Shown here: positions 53,237 through 61,951 of the stretch, piece after piece
Numbering within the stretch: position 1 is the first letter of the stretch
Layout of the letters: each line of letters opens with the position of its first letter
Assembly (NCBI RefSeq): GCF_016616095.2
Contig: NZ_CP067089.2
Location: 3,038,001 to 3,102,000, forward strand
Source: Breznakiella homolactica
GTDB taxonomy: Bacteria; Spirochaetota; Spirochaetia; Treponematales; Breznakiellaceae
Direction: 5' to 3'
Length of the DNA: 64,000 bases
Program-made: the position numbers and the translations under genes
The notes under the pieces: model-generated
Seen by the model: the letters and a program-made list of their open reading frames with translations, nothing else
Database searches by the model: none
What the model was told of the DNA's origin: nothing

Positions 53237-53824
53237 TCACTTCCTGTGCCGTATAAAAATTGATATTCCCGCCGACCCATAAATTTTGCCGCTTCCGTAG
53301 CCTAATGGGTAGTCAGGGTGTTTACTGTTTCTGGCCAATCCATAATACGTATATCCGATTTCCGCGTAAGCGCCTATCACTGGGGTGAACACATACCTTC
53401 CGCCGATATTAATCCCGCAAACTATACCATTTGGAACCGCGTCTTCATCTAACTGCGGTCCCCATACTCCGAACGCCCAGCCGATTTTCCCGAGAAGAAA
53501 AATATCAATACATTCACTTCTGATGAACTTCGGGTGCCAGCCAAGGCGGAAAATTACGGGGATACCGAAGACAGCGGTGTCCCCGGTTTTACCGCCGCCC
53601 AGCCCCGATTCAATGCCGTAGGAAATACCGGTCTTTCCGCTGGGAATCCAGTCTGCCGACAGGGAGCCTCCCCAAAAAACAGAACCATCATCGTGTTCTC
53701 CGGCGCTGAATGTTCCGGCGCCAAAGGCGCCGTTAAAAATTACGCTGTTGGCGGGGTATTCCATGGACGCGGCCGCCATACTAAACCCAAGGAACAATAA
53801 CGTTCCTAAAGCTAAAATTTTCAT
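53237..53824 (-). CDS. Predicted outer-membrane or periplasmic beta-barrel protein
   Basis: A 195-residue exported protein. Residues 1-20 form a signal peptide (KILALGTLLFLGFSMAAAS). The mature part has alternating aromatic and Gly-rich strands (GVWGPQL, GAYAEIGYTYYGL, GSAGISIFIRHRK) as in eight-stranded outer-membrane proteins. The last residues end in Arg-Lys and not a Phe, so the C-terminal insertion signal is not canonical. Function unknown. Confidence 0.65.
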   Translation of the reverse strand: MKILALGTLLFLGFSMAAASMEYPANSVIFNGAFGAGTFSAGEHDDGSVFWGGSLSADWIPSGKTGISYGIESGLGGGKTGDTAVFGIPVIFRLGWHPKFIRSECIDIFLLGKIGWAFGVWGPQLDEDAVPNGIVCGINIGGRYVFTPVIGAYAEIGYTYYGLARNSKHPDYPLGYGSGKIYGSAGISIFIRHRK

Positions 53825-53863
53825 AGGGTGTCCATATATAAATCCGGGCGGGCAGCGCCGGTT

Positions 53864-54970
53864 TTACGGTTCAAGAAAAACAAATTCCCGCAGGGGCCGG
53901 CGGATCCGGTTGTTTTCGCCGTAATCCTTTACGTAACCCGCGCGCATTACCATCTGAAAAAATTCTCCGCCGGGGATTGCCGTTGGCAGCTTCTCCCGGG
54001 TTTCAGTTTCCTCCAGGGCCTGGCTCATGGGATGCAGTGATATTCCTTCCGCCGCGGCCCGGAGCCAGACCGCTTCCATGTCCATCCCGGCCTGTACGTA
54101 ACCCCGGGGTGTATGTCCGCCGGTGACGACAAAAAATCCGGCGCAATTATAGAGCTGTTTTTCCGCCGTGTTTATCGAGGTCTTGCCGAATTTTTCGGAG
54201 GCCGCCTTTTCCCGGTCTGTGGTCAGGTAATACAGTTTTTTGACAATCCCCGAAAGTCCAAGCTGTTCCGCCGGGAGTCCGTCGGCGGTCCGGGCCGCTT
54301 CGTCATCGGAGAACCGGAGCCATTCCGCCAGCTCTGCCCGGGCCGCGGGGGAGGAACTTTGGATCACGTTGGCTTCCATGGTCAGATCCCTGAGCGCGCC
54401 GAATTCTTCGGTGCCCTTGGTGTAAATCCGGAGCGTTCCCGGAACGGACGCCTCAAGCCGTTCAACGGCCCCGGCATCCAAGGGCCTGTCCAGGTATTTG
54501 CTTTTGTCCGTATGGCGGATTTCCATAACTTTAAGAATTTCCGGATCAGCAGTTTCCGCGCTTCCTCCGGTAACAGTCACCGACGCGACCAGGGGATTTT
54601 CCTGTACGGCGATGGTTCCGGGGATTTCAATATCACCGGTAAACCCGTACGCCCCCAGCGCCTGCCGCAGATTTTCCAGGAAAGCCCCGGCGGATATAAG
54701 CGACTCCCGCCCTTCAGGGTCCACCACCGGCAGAAGCCGGGAGGAATCGAGATACACATTCAGGGTTTTACCGTCCCCGCTTACGCCTACTTTCCACATC
54801 TGGGTGTTGTGGCCGTTGGGCGCCAGGGACGCGTAGTACAGGACCTCCCGCAATTCCCGGGAAAGGGTAAACTCCGTGGCCGTATCCTTTTCAACCAGGC
54901 GCTGGGATGAGGAGCATCCCGCCAGAAGCAAAACCACAATTCCGTATAATACAATCTTCATTGTTTCCAT
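53864..54970 (-). CDS. Lipoprotein of the nitroreductase-like (Acg) family
   Basis: A 368-residue protein with lipoprotein signal LLLAGCSSS, so it is anchored in a membrane, outside the cytoplasm. The rest is like Acg-type nitroreductase-fold proteins: NGHNTQMWKV near the start binds FMN phosphate in classical members, a large insertion lies in the middle, and AGMDMEAVWLRAAAEGISLHPMSQ is a conserved second half-site. The ATG at 54970 has GGAG six bases upstream; the frame continues to a TTG at 54985. It is divergent from a TetR gene with operator-like palindromes between. Confidence 0.8.
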   Translation of the reverse strand: METMKIVLYGIVVLLLAGCSSSQRLVEKDTATEFTLSRELREVLYYASLAPNGHNTQMWKVGVSGDGKTLNVYLDSSRLLPVVDPEGRESLISAGAFLENLRQALGAYGFTGDIEIPGTIAVQENPLVASVTVTGGSAETADPEILKVMEIRHTDKSKYLDRPLDAGAVERLEASVPGTLRIYTKGTEEFGALRDLTMEANVIQSSSPAARAELAEWLRFSDDEAARTADGLPAEQLGLSGIVKKLYYLTTDREKAASEKFGKTSINTAEKQLYNCAGFFVVTGGHTPRGYVQAGMDMEAVWLRAAAEGISLHPMSQALEETETREKLPTAIPGGEFFQMVMRAGYVKDYGENNRIRRPLREFVFLEP

Positions 54971-55004
54971 AGTTTTCTCCGCCAAATAACAGATAAATAC
55001 TCAC

Positions 55005-55030
55005 AAGAACCAGAGAAAACTCTGGTTCTT
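55005..55030. promoter_or_regulatory. 11-bp hairpin upstream of the nitroreductase-like gene
   Basis: AAGAACCAGAG at 55005-55015 and its exact complement at 55020-55030, with a 4-base loop (AAAA). It would form a stable hairpin in the leader or an operator. Confidence 0.55.
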
Positions 55031-55060
55031 ACCCATGAGGACCTTGACTTTTCGTGTTTA

Positions 55061-55095
55061 ACAATGTTAACATAACACTGTTAAGTTAACATTGT
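55061..55095. promoter_or_regulatory. Operator-like palindrome before the TetR gene
   Basis: ACAATGTTAAC at 55061-55071 and its exact complement at 55085-55095, with a 13-base spacer, 10 bases before the TetR ATG. Its size and position suit an autoregulatory TetR-type operator controlling both divergent genes. Confidence 0.6.
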
Positions 55096-55104
55096 CAAGT
55101 AGGA

Positions 55105-55719
55105 ATGGAAACAGTGAAAGAACCCAATACCGAACTTGCCGGAGAGATCCGGAGAAAAACTTTGAATCTGCTGATCAATAAAGAACCCGAAGAAATATCC
55201 ATGCGTGAAATCGCCCGGGAATGCGGGGTAAGCGCCACCACCCTTTACTATTACTATACCGACCGGGAAGCCCTGTTCGAGGAGGTAAAACGGGACTGCC
55301 TCGCGGCCATGGACCGGTACATCGCGAAGAAACTGCGGCCGGTCAGCGATCCTGCCCGGGGGGTCCGGAAAATGCTGGAAGCCTTCCGGGACTGGTGCCT
55401 GGCGTATCCGAGGATCGCGCTGCTTGTGATGGACCGCTTCAAAGCAAACCGGGACGCCGGGAAGGAGGAACTCAAATTCTACTACCGCAGTACCCAATTG
55501 GGAAAAGAAATCCTGGACCGCGCGGTCGCGGCGGGACTGTCGAAAAGCACCGATACCCTTCTGGACACATCCCTATGCATTGCCGCTATATGGGGAGCGG
55601 TCCAGTCGGTACTGCTCAACAGGACAATCCCGGAATACTGGGACAAGGGAAAACAATTCACCGACCGGATGATTGACCTCTGCTGCGGCGCGGTGCTGAC
55701 CGGCGGCGGGAAAAAATGA
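55105..55719 (+). CDS. TetR-family transcriptional repressor
   Basis: A 204-residue repressor. The N-terminal helix-turn-helix is SMREIARECGVSATTLYYYYTDREALF, and the rest is a helical ligand-binding domain (RKMLEAFRDWCLAYPRIALLVMDRF). It probably represses itself and the divergent nitroreductase-like gene by way of the palindrome at 55061-55095. Its stop overlaps the start of the DUF2141 gene (ATGA), so both are translated together. Ligand unknown. Confidence 0.9.
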   Translation: METVKEPNTELAGEIRRKTLNLLINKEPEEISMREIARECGVSATTLYYYYTDREALFEEVKRDCLAAMDRYIAKKLRPVSDPARGVRKMLEAFRDWCLAYPRIALLVMDRFKANRDAGKEELKFYYRSTQLGKEILDRAVAAGLSKSTDTLLDTSLCIAAIWGAVQSVLLNRTIPEYWDKGKQFTDRMIDLCCGAVLTGGGKK

Positions 55720-56165
55720 ACAGCCGCTGTACCATGAGAAGAAGGTTCCTTCTGTTTTGCTGTATCTTCGGTGCGGGTTTCTATGCCCATCCGCAGGCGG
55801 GCGGCGCCAAAGGCGTTGTGGTGGAAATACACAATGTAAAACCCTCCGGCGGTACCGTGCATATTTCCGTTTCGCTGAGCGAGGCATCCTACAAAAACCG
55901 CAGCCCCGATTTGCTTTTTGAAGTTTCCCCGGCGGATACCGTGATACGGCGGGAAATACCCCTCCCCATGGGTGAATGCGCCATAAGCGTATATCAGGAT
56001 ACAAACCAAAACGGAAAGATGGATACCGGGCTGTTTGGGATTCCCAAAGAACCGGTGGGAATTTCAAACTGGAACGGCAGCGGACCGCCGGGGGGATTCA
56101 GAAAACAGTCGGTAACCATAAACGCGGAAACAGCCGCGGTGAGAATAGATCTGCATCAGCTGTAA
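55716..56165 (+). CDS. Secreted DUF2141-type protein
   Basis: A 149-residue exported protein with an N-terminal signal peptide (RRRFLLFCCIFGAGFYAHPQA). The mature domain matches the DUF2141 family: YQDTNQNGKMDTGLFGIPKE is its hallmark, with a calcium-like DxNxNGKMD loop. Family members are periplasmic or surface proteins of unknown role. Its start overlaps the TetR stop by four bases, and the flavodoxin gene follows 11 bases later, so the three form an operon. Confidence 0.82.
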   Translation: MNSRCTMRRRFLLFCCIFGAGFYAHPQAGGAKGVVVEIHNVKPSGGTVHISVSLSEASYKNRSPDLLFEVSPADTVIRREIPLPMGECAISVYQDTNQNGKMDTGLFGIPKEPVGISNWNGSGPPGGFRKQSVTINAETAAVRIDLHQL

Positions 56166-56176
56166 AAGGTGGATAT

Positions 56177-56938
56177 ATGATAGGAATTTATTTCAGCGGA
56201 ACCGGAAATACGAAATACTGTGTCGAACGGTTTGTACATTATTTTGACAGCGCCACTATGGCGGTCTCAATAGAACAGGACAATATCGACGCACTGCTGG
56301 CGGATCACGGTACGGTTGTCTTCGGGTATCCCGTTTATTACAGCAACATCCCCAAAATTGTCCGGGACTTCATAACGGATCATAAAAACAGTTTCGCCGG
56401 GAAGAAAATATTCATCATCGCAACCATGGGCCTGTTCAGCGGGGACGGAGCGGGCTGCTCCGCGCGGCTGCTGAAAAAATACGGGGCGTCGGTAACCGGC
56501 GGTCTGCATATAACAATGCCGGACTGCATCGGTGATGTAAAACTGCTGAAAAAAAGCCTTGAGAAAAACCGGGCCCTGGTCAGGGCGGCGGAGAAAAAGA
56601 TAGACGCCTCCGCGGAACGTATGAAACAGGGAAGGCCGGACCGGAATGGGCTGAATATCTTTTCCCATGCCGCGGGGCTTTTCTGCCAGCGGCTTTGGTT
56701 TTACGGCGAAACCAATTCCTACAAGAGCAAACCAAAAATTGACCGGGATAACTGTATTGTCTGCGGGATCTGCGTAAAAAACTGTCCCATGAAAAACCTC
56801 AAGCAGATAGAAGGTTCAATAATTTCCGGAAAAAAATGCACCCTCTGTTACCGCTGTGTAAGTACCTGTCCGGCTAAGGCCCTGACAATTATCGGAAAAA
56901 AAGTATACGAACAATGCCTTCTCGATAAATACGCGTAA
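56177..56938 (+). CDS. EFR1-type flavodoxin-ferredoxin
   Basis: A 253-residue electron-transfer protein. Residues about 3-150 are a flavodoxin domain (FSGTGNTKYCVE is the FMN phosphate loop). The C-terminus has two [4Fe-4S] motifs of the ferredoxin type (CIVCGICVKNCP and CTLCYRCVSTCP). It should carry electrons from a donor to a reductase in the cytoplasm. The open frame reaches back to 55976, but the ATG at 56177 is at the usual N-terminus, with GGTGG close upstream. It belongs to the TetR-led operon, in line with regulation by redox or a xenobiotic. Confidence 0.9.
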   Translation: MIGIYFSGTGNTKYCVERFVHYFDSATMAVSIEQDNIDALLADHGTVVFGYPVYYSNIPKIVRDFITDHKNSFAGKKIFIIATMGLFSGDGAGCSARLLKKYGASVTGGLHITMPDCIGDVKLLKKSLEKNRALVRAAEKKIDASAERMKQGRPDRNGLNIFSHAAGLFCQRLWFYGETNSYKSKPKIDRDNCIVCGICVKNCPMKNLKQIEGSIISGKKCTLCYRCVSTCPAKALTIIGKKVYEQCLLDKYA

Positions 56939-56945
56939 TTCACCG

Positions 56946-57665
56946 TTACGAAACCTGGGGAAAAAGCGGCGCGTCATCATCGGGATCTTTCGGCAGCCCG
57001 GAAGCAGTATACCCCCTGAGATGGAGGAGAAACCGGATTTTATCCAGCGCGGGAGGCAGCGCTTCCCGCAGCGGTATGGTATCACCGGCGGAATCGGGAA
57101 GCAGGAAATCCGCCTCCCGGGCCAGGTCAGCCATTACCGGAGGCAGAGTATGGTACCGCCACTGCAGTTCGGGTTCTTCCATGGTCCGGTGTTCAACCTG
57201 CTGCATATATTTGCAGGGCTTGTACCGGATTATGTTGTTCTTTCCCCGGTCACCGGAAAACGCAAACAGCCGGCAGATAAGCGGCCGGGCCGGATACACC
57301 GGGCATTGGTACGCGCTGGAAGCATTGTGGTACACACAGCCGGTTCTGTCCGCGGGGTACGGATGGAGAACGGTCCCGCTGCACACGATCCATGACGCAA
57401 GCAGCAGGGCTTCAACTTCCAGAATGGCCGGCTCAAATGTTCTGCAGCATTCACCGCAGCCCGAAGGGCACCGGAACGGACTGGCCGTGATCCACTGCCG
57501 CTGAGCTTCGTCAATTCTCCGGTATATACCCAGCAGACCCAATAATGGCCCCTTAAGGGCGGTTCCTTCCAGCAGAGAAGGGATAGAAAAAAGTAATGGT
57601 TCCATGGTGTGAAGGATGGCAGTATATATTTTTATCAGCCGATTGTCAAAGACCGGAAATTTCAT
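56946..57665 (-). CDS. YkgJ-type cysteine-cluster protein
   Basis: A 239-residue cytoplasmic protein. The motif CPSGCGECC followed later by CPVYPARPLICRLF is typical of the YkgJ family, whose cysteines bind an iron-sulfur cluster or zinc. Function is unknown. An ATG at 57605 is an alternative start. It is convergent with the EFR1 gene and divergent from the serine hydrolase gene. Confidence 0.82.
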   Translation of the reverse strand: MKFPVFDNRLIKIYTAILHTMEPLLFSIPSLLEGTALKGPLLGLLGIYRRIDEAQRQWITASPFRCPSGCGECCRTFEPAILEVEALLLASWIVCSGTVLHPYPADRTGCVYHNASSAYQCPVYPARPLICRLFAFSGDRGKNNIIRYKPCKYMQQVEHRTMEEPELQWRYHTLPPVMADLAREADFLLPDSAGDTIPLREALPPALDKIRFLLHLRGYTASGLPKDPDDDAPLFPQVS

Positions 57666-57711
57666 TGCCTAGGGCATATAAAAATGCTAAGCTCCCCGCC
57701 AAGGAGAACCA

Positions 57712-59790
57712 ATGACCTCAAGAAAAATCTCAGGATTCCTTCTGGCATTTCTGTCCACGTTCCTGATACTTTCCTGCGCCACCGGAAGCGTCCGGGAACG
57801 CGGACCCCGGAACAGTATAGAAAAAGCCGCGGCGGAAGGCGCCGCCGAGCTTCTGAAATACAACAGCGCCAGCGTCCAGTACGCCCTTATCGACGGGGAT
57901 ACGGTCGTCCTCTCCGGACAGGCCGGCGTGTACGAACGGGAATCGGATAAACCCCTGAGCAATACCACCATGTACGGCATAGGTTCCATAAGCAAGATGC
58001 TCACCGCCGGCAGCATCATGATGCTGGTTGATGAAGGTCTGATAGATCTCGAAGCTCCCATAATAAAATATATTCCCGAGTTTACCATGCGGGATGAACG
58101 GTACAGAGCGATCACCGTCCGGATGCTGCTGAACCATTCCTCAGGGATTCCCGGAACCACCTTCAACGACGGATTCCTCTTCGACGTACCCACCATGGCG
58201 GCCCATGACAATCTGCTGGCCCACCTGGCTCAGGCCCGGCTCATCGACGAGCCCGGAGCCTTTTCGGTGTACTGCAACGACGGTATCACACTCCTGGAAA
58301 TCATCACGGAACGGGTCAGCGGGAAAAGCTTCAGCCGGTTTTTCGCGGAACGTATCGCCGAACCCCTGGGCCTAAAAAATACCAAAACCCCGGCGGATAA
58401 TTTTGACCGGGCACAGCTGGCGCGGATCTACGGCCCCTTCTACGACAAGGCCCTGCCCAACGACGTGGTGAACGTCTTCGGTTCCGGGGGCTTCTACTCC
58501 ACCGCCGAGGAAACAAGCAAAATCGGCCTCCTCCTGGCGGGTAAATATCCGGAGCTTCTTTCGGAGGAATCGGCGGAGCGCATGATGGCGGAGGAATACC
58601 GCCGGGGCGTCTGGTTTGCCGAGGACGAGAATACCTTTGCCTACGGCCTGGGCTGGGACAGCGTCCGTTTAAGTTTCTTTGAGAGCCGCTACGGCATCAG
58701 GGCCGTCACCAAAGGGGGAAGCTCCCTGTTCAGCAATTCCGCGCTGGTGGTGCTCCCGGACTGCGGCCTGGCCGCCGTGGTGGCTACCTCCGGGGGCTCG
58801 TCCCTGCTGAACACCATCCTTGCCTCCCGGATTCTGGAGGAGGCCCTGCTGGAAAAGGGGATCATCTCCGAAATCATCAGGCCGGCCCCTGCCTTGCCGC
58901 CGGCTAAGCAGCCTATGCCCGAATCCCTGGCCGCGTTCAGCGGCCGCTACGCCACCGCCCTGGGCCACGATATTACCATCGATATCCGGGACGGCGGATT
59001 TACCCTGGCCGACACATTGGGCCTCAGCGGTCTTCTGGGACTGCAGGCGGTAAGCGAGTATGTGTATACGGGAAACAACGAGTTTACCAGTACCGACGGT
59101 TCCACGGTGGTGAGCTTCGACCGCCCCGGAAACGGCGAGACCTACCTCAAGCAGGACGTCCGCTTCGGCCTTCCCGGAACCGGGGATTCCCAGCTCATTT
59201 ACTATTCCGGCCAGAAGCTGCCCGCGGGAGCACCCCTCGCCGGGACGACCCGGGAAGCGTGGCAGGCGAGAGACGGCCAGCGGTACTTTATCCTGGACGA
59301 CCACCCCGCATCCCAGCTGTACTACATGCCCCTGGTCAGCATCGATCTGGAGGTGAATCCGGACAGCGGATTCACCTTGGGTTGCCGGATCACCGGGCCC
59401 GACACAGCCGAAAGTATTACCCGGATTCCGGTGATGTTCGGATCCATGGTTTCGGATATGGAGTTCTTTACCCAAAACGGCACGGAGTATCTCAAGGCCA
59501 AAGGTTTCACCTGGATCGGCGAGCGGAGTATTCCCGGTTTTGAGAATACCGGAACGGTTACCATCGGGAGCGGCGGCTTCGCCCGGTATTTCAAAATTAC
59601 CGAGGCCGACGCGGGAAAACAGATCACTGTCTCCGTCCCCGCGGGTTCTTCCTTTGCTGTGTACGGCAAGGATAATTTCTGCCGCTACTTCTCCGTGGTA
59701 AACCATGAGGAAAGCGCTGTCCTGCCTGAGGGCGGGAAAATCGCCTTTATTGGGAGGCCGGGGGATATCTTTTTCACGGATATCCGCTGA
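57712..59790 (+). CDS. Serine hydrolase, beta-lactamase/class-C-like lipoprotein
   Basis: A 692-residue exported enzyme. A lipoprotein signal (LSTFLILSCA) lies at the N-terminus. The beta-lactamase-type domain, residues about 50-370, has the catalytic Ser-x-x-Lys in GSISKML, a Tyr-x-Asn motif in VYCNDG, and a Lys-Gly-Gly (TKGGSS) as third box. The C-terminal about 300 residues are a beta-rich domain of no named family. By homology it may be a D-Ala-D-Ala carboxypeptidase or an esterase. An AAGGAG site is upstream. It is followed by the sfsA gene after about 55 bases. Confidence 0.87.
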   Translation: MTSRKISGFLLAFLSTFLILSCATGSVRERGPRNSIEKAAAEGAAELLKYNSASVQYALIDGDTVVLSGQAGVYERESDKPLSNTTMYGIGSISKMLTAGSIMMLVDEGLIDLEAPIIKYIPEFTMRDERYRAITVRMLLNHSSGIPGTTFNDGFLFDVPTMAAHDNLLAHLAQARLIDEPGAFSVYCNDGITLLEIITERVSGKSFSRFFAERIAEPLGLKNTKTPADNFDRAQLARIYGPFYDKALPNDVVNVFGSGGFYSTAEETSKIGLLLAGKYPELLSEESAERMMAEEYRRGVWFAEDENTFAYGLGWDSVRLSFFESRYGIRAVTKGGSSLFSNSALVVLPDCGLAAVVATSGGSSLLNTILASRILEEALLEKGIISEIIRPAPALPPAKQPMPESLAAFSGRYATALGHDITIDIRDGGFTLADTLGLSGLLGLQAVSEYVYTGNNEFTSTDGSTVVSFDRPGNGETYLKQDVRFGLPGTGDSQLIYYSGQKLPAGAPLAGTTREAWQARDGQRYFILDDHPASQLYYMPLVSIDLEVNPDSGFTLGCRITGPDTAESITRIPVMFGSMVSDMEFFTQNGTEYLKAKGFTWIGERSIPGFENTGTVTIGSGGFARYFKITEADAGKQITVSVPAGSSFAVYGKDNFCRYFSVVNHEESAVLPEGGKIAFIGRPGDIFFTDIR

Positions 59791-59845
59791 GCCCGGAAGG
59801 GCCGGCGCGGGATGGTTACTATCAGTAAAATGGATTGATGGAAAA

Positions 59846-60601
59846 ATGGAAAAGAAAGAGACAGTACCTGGTGATATACAGTTTGATGTACCTCTTAAAG
59901 AAGGCCTTATCCTGGAACGGGAAAGCCGGTTCACCATGCGGGTACAAATACGGAAGGAAGCCGTCTCCTGCCATTGCCCGACCACCGGAAGAATCGCGGA
60001 CATCGATGTTTCCGGCCGGCCCTGCCTGCTTTCCCGCAGCAAAGACCCGAAACGGAAAACACCCTACACGGTTGAGGCCTTCTCACTGAACAAGCCGGGA
60101 GACAAGGCCAAATCCTGGATTGGAATCAATCAGAATGCCGTGAACCGCTATGTTGAGCATTACCTGGCGAACGGCGGTTTTTCCGGGATTGTCGGGACCG
60201 GCAGAACCGTATACCGGGAACAGTTTCTTGGGGAGTCAAAGCTGGATTTTCTTGTGGACAATATTTATCTGGAAGTTAAAACTCCTCTCCAGCAGCTTCA
60301 GATTGAAATCCCTCCCTATGTAAAGCTAAAAAAATCCGCCCCCTTCAGCTCCACGGACCGTTTTGTCAGACACATAACGGAGCTGGCCGGGAGTCTTCAG
60401 AAAAACCAGCGGGCAATTCTTCTGACCTGTTTTATCTACGACAATCCGGGATTTACGGTCATTGAAAAAAGCACAAACTATGAGCAGGTGCAGGCGGCGG
60501 TGGCCCGGAGCCAGTCCCTGGGAGTTGAGATCTGGCAGGCCAATTTCGGAATCAATAAAAACGGTGTCAAATTGGAAAAATATTTTCCCCTGGAAATTTA
60601 A
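59846..60601 (+). CDS. sfsA: SfsA-family nuclease-like protein
   Basis: A 251-residue protein of the sugar fermentation stimulation A family, a predicted endonuclease with a PD-(D/E)xK-like fold. The family segments FTMRVQI, SCHCPTTGRI, YTVEAFSL, WIGINQNAVN and the catalytic-type ESKLDFLVDN with YLEVKTP are present in order. The frame reaches back to 59705 within the serine hydrolase gene; I chose the ATG at 59846. A weak ATGGA site precedes it. Its cellular task is not settled even in E. coli. Confidence 0.85.
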   Translation: MEKKETVPGDIQFDVPLKEGLILERESRFTMRVQIRKEAVSCHCPTTGRIADIDVSGRPCLLSRSKDPKRKTPYTVEAFSLNKPGDKAKSWIGINQNAVNRYVEHYLANGGFSGIVGTGRTVYREQFLGESKLDFLVDNIYLEVKTPLQQLQIEIPPYVKLKKSAPFSSTDRFVRHITELAGSLQKNQRAILLTCFIYDNPGFTVIEKSTNYEQVQAAVARSQSLGVEIWQANFGINKNGVKLEKYFPLEI

Positions 60602-60627
60602 CTCTTTGCTTATATGTATCCGGCAAA

Positions 60628-61827
60628 TCAAATACCGGCGGCCGTCTGCGGTTCCGCGTTCGGGGCTTTCCGGTTTTTCCTGTATATCAGGTGTACCGCC
60701 AGGATCATCACGATCAGCAGGGCGCCGAGATAAAACGGGAACAGGCCGTACCCGGTCCGGGCGCCGAGAACCCCGAAAAGCGGCGGCATAAAGGTTGTTC
60801 CGATATACGCGCAGGCCATCTGGATTCCCATAACGCCCTGGGACTGTTCCGTTCCGAAGGTGTTTGGTGTTTCATGCAGAAGGCTCGGATAAATCGGCGC
60901 GCATCCCAGACCGATCAGGAAAAAACCGGCGGTAAGCGCCGCTTCAGGTAAGGGTATTACGATGCACAGAATGCCAAGGGCAATACACAGCTGCCCCAGG
61001 CGGATCATGTTCTTCTGTGTAAGCTTCATTGAAAGAAAACCGGAGAGAAACCGTCCCAGGGTTATACCGATATAAAAGAGCGATATCCATCCCGCGGCTC
61101 TATCCGCGGGTACGTTCCGCACCACCACCAGGTATGTGCTTCCCCAAAGCCCGGTGGTCGTCTCCAGCCCGCAGTAACAGAAAAATGAAATCATGGTGGA
61201 CTTGGCTTTGGGCAGTCTCAGAAGCCCCGGAATTCCGGCGGACTTACGTTCCTCCGCGTTACCTTCCGCGGAAACGGATCCCGGTACCCGTTTCCAGAGA
61301 GGCAGGGAAGCAATGAGGACCGCAACCAGGGCAAACTGGATAATACTGACTCCCCGGTATCCCGATTCCCACATGCCGGTTTTACCGAGGAGGTACGCCA
61401 GCAGTATCGGCCCCAGGGACGCGCCGATTCCCCAGAAACCGTGGATCCAGTTCATGTGGGAGGCCTTATAATGGACGGCCACAAAATTATTGAGCGCCGC
61501 GTCAACGGAACCGGCGCCGAGGCCCAGGGGAACGGCAAACAGGCAGACCATCATAAAGGAATTGGAAAATGAAATCCCCAGCAGGGCAAAGGCGGTCATG
61601 GCGACACTGACCAGGGTAACGGAACCGGTTCCGATTTTCCGGATCAGGGTGTCGCTGAACAGGCTCGATACGATGGTTCCGCCGGCGATGATCATGGAGA
61701 TAAAACCCGCGTAGGATACGTGAACACCGAACCCTCCGTACATGGAAGGCCAGGAACTTCCAAGCAGGGAATCGGGAAGGCCCAGACTGATAAAAGCGAC
61801 ATAAATAATAACCGAGAGAACTGCCAT
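60628..61827 (-). CDS. MFS transporter
   Basis: A 399-residue inner-membrane protein with about twelve hydrophobic helices. The first pair has LGLPDSLLGSSWP and the MFS loop RKIGTG is at the usual site; GIGASLGPILLAYLL and the second-half loop KLTQKNMIRLG are also typical of sugar MFS carriers. The AAAGGAAAC site precedes the ATG. It is divergent from an AraC regulator, so it probably carries a sugar or glycoside that the regulator senses. Confidence 0.88.
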   Translation of the reverse strand: MAVLSVIIYVAFISLGLPDSLLGSSWPSMYGGFGVHVSYAGFISMIIAGGTIVSSLFSDTLIRKIGTGSVTLVSVAMTAFALLGISFSNSFMMVCLFAVPLGLGAGSVDAALNNFVAVHYKASHMNWIHGFWGIGASLGPILLAYLLGKTGMWESGYRGVSIIQFALVAVLIASLPLWKRVPGSVSAEGNAEERKSAGIPGLLRLPKAKSTMISFFCYCGLETTTGLWGSTYLVVVRNVPADRAAGWISLFYIGITLGRFLSGFLSMKLTQKNMIRLGQLCIALGILCIVIPLPEAALTAGFFLIGLGCAPIYPSLLHETPNTFGTEQSQGVMGIQMACAYIGTTFMPPLFGVLGARTGYGLFPFYLGALLIVMILAVHLIYRKNRKAPNAEPQTAAGI

Positions 61828-61951
61828 AGCTGTTTCCTTTGGGGATTACTTGACGGAATAATACCGTAACTATGATAATAGTATTGAAAATGAAGCGATA
61901 ATAGCATTATTACCCAAATATATATAAATATAGTACCAAAAAGGTGATGAT
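61828..61951. promoter_or_regulatory. AT-rich divergent promoter region of MFS and AraC genes
   Basis: Spacer of 124 bases with several short AT-rich inverted repeats around 61870-61915 (such as ACTAT/ATAGT and ATAAT/ATTAT pairs). It must hold both promoters and the likely AraC binding sites. No firm -35/-10 pair. Confidence 0.35.

Noticed and set aside
58669..60042. Long minus-strand open frame antisense to the serine hydrolase
   Set aside because: It shadows a gene with clear catalytic motifs; GC-rich DNA gives long antisense frames. Composition is rich in Arg, Gly and Pro.
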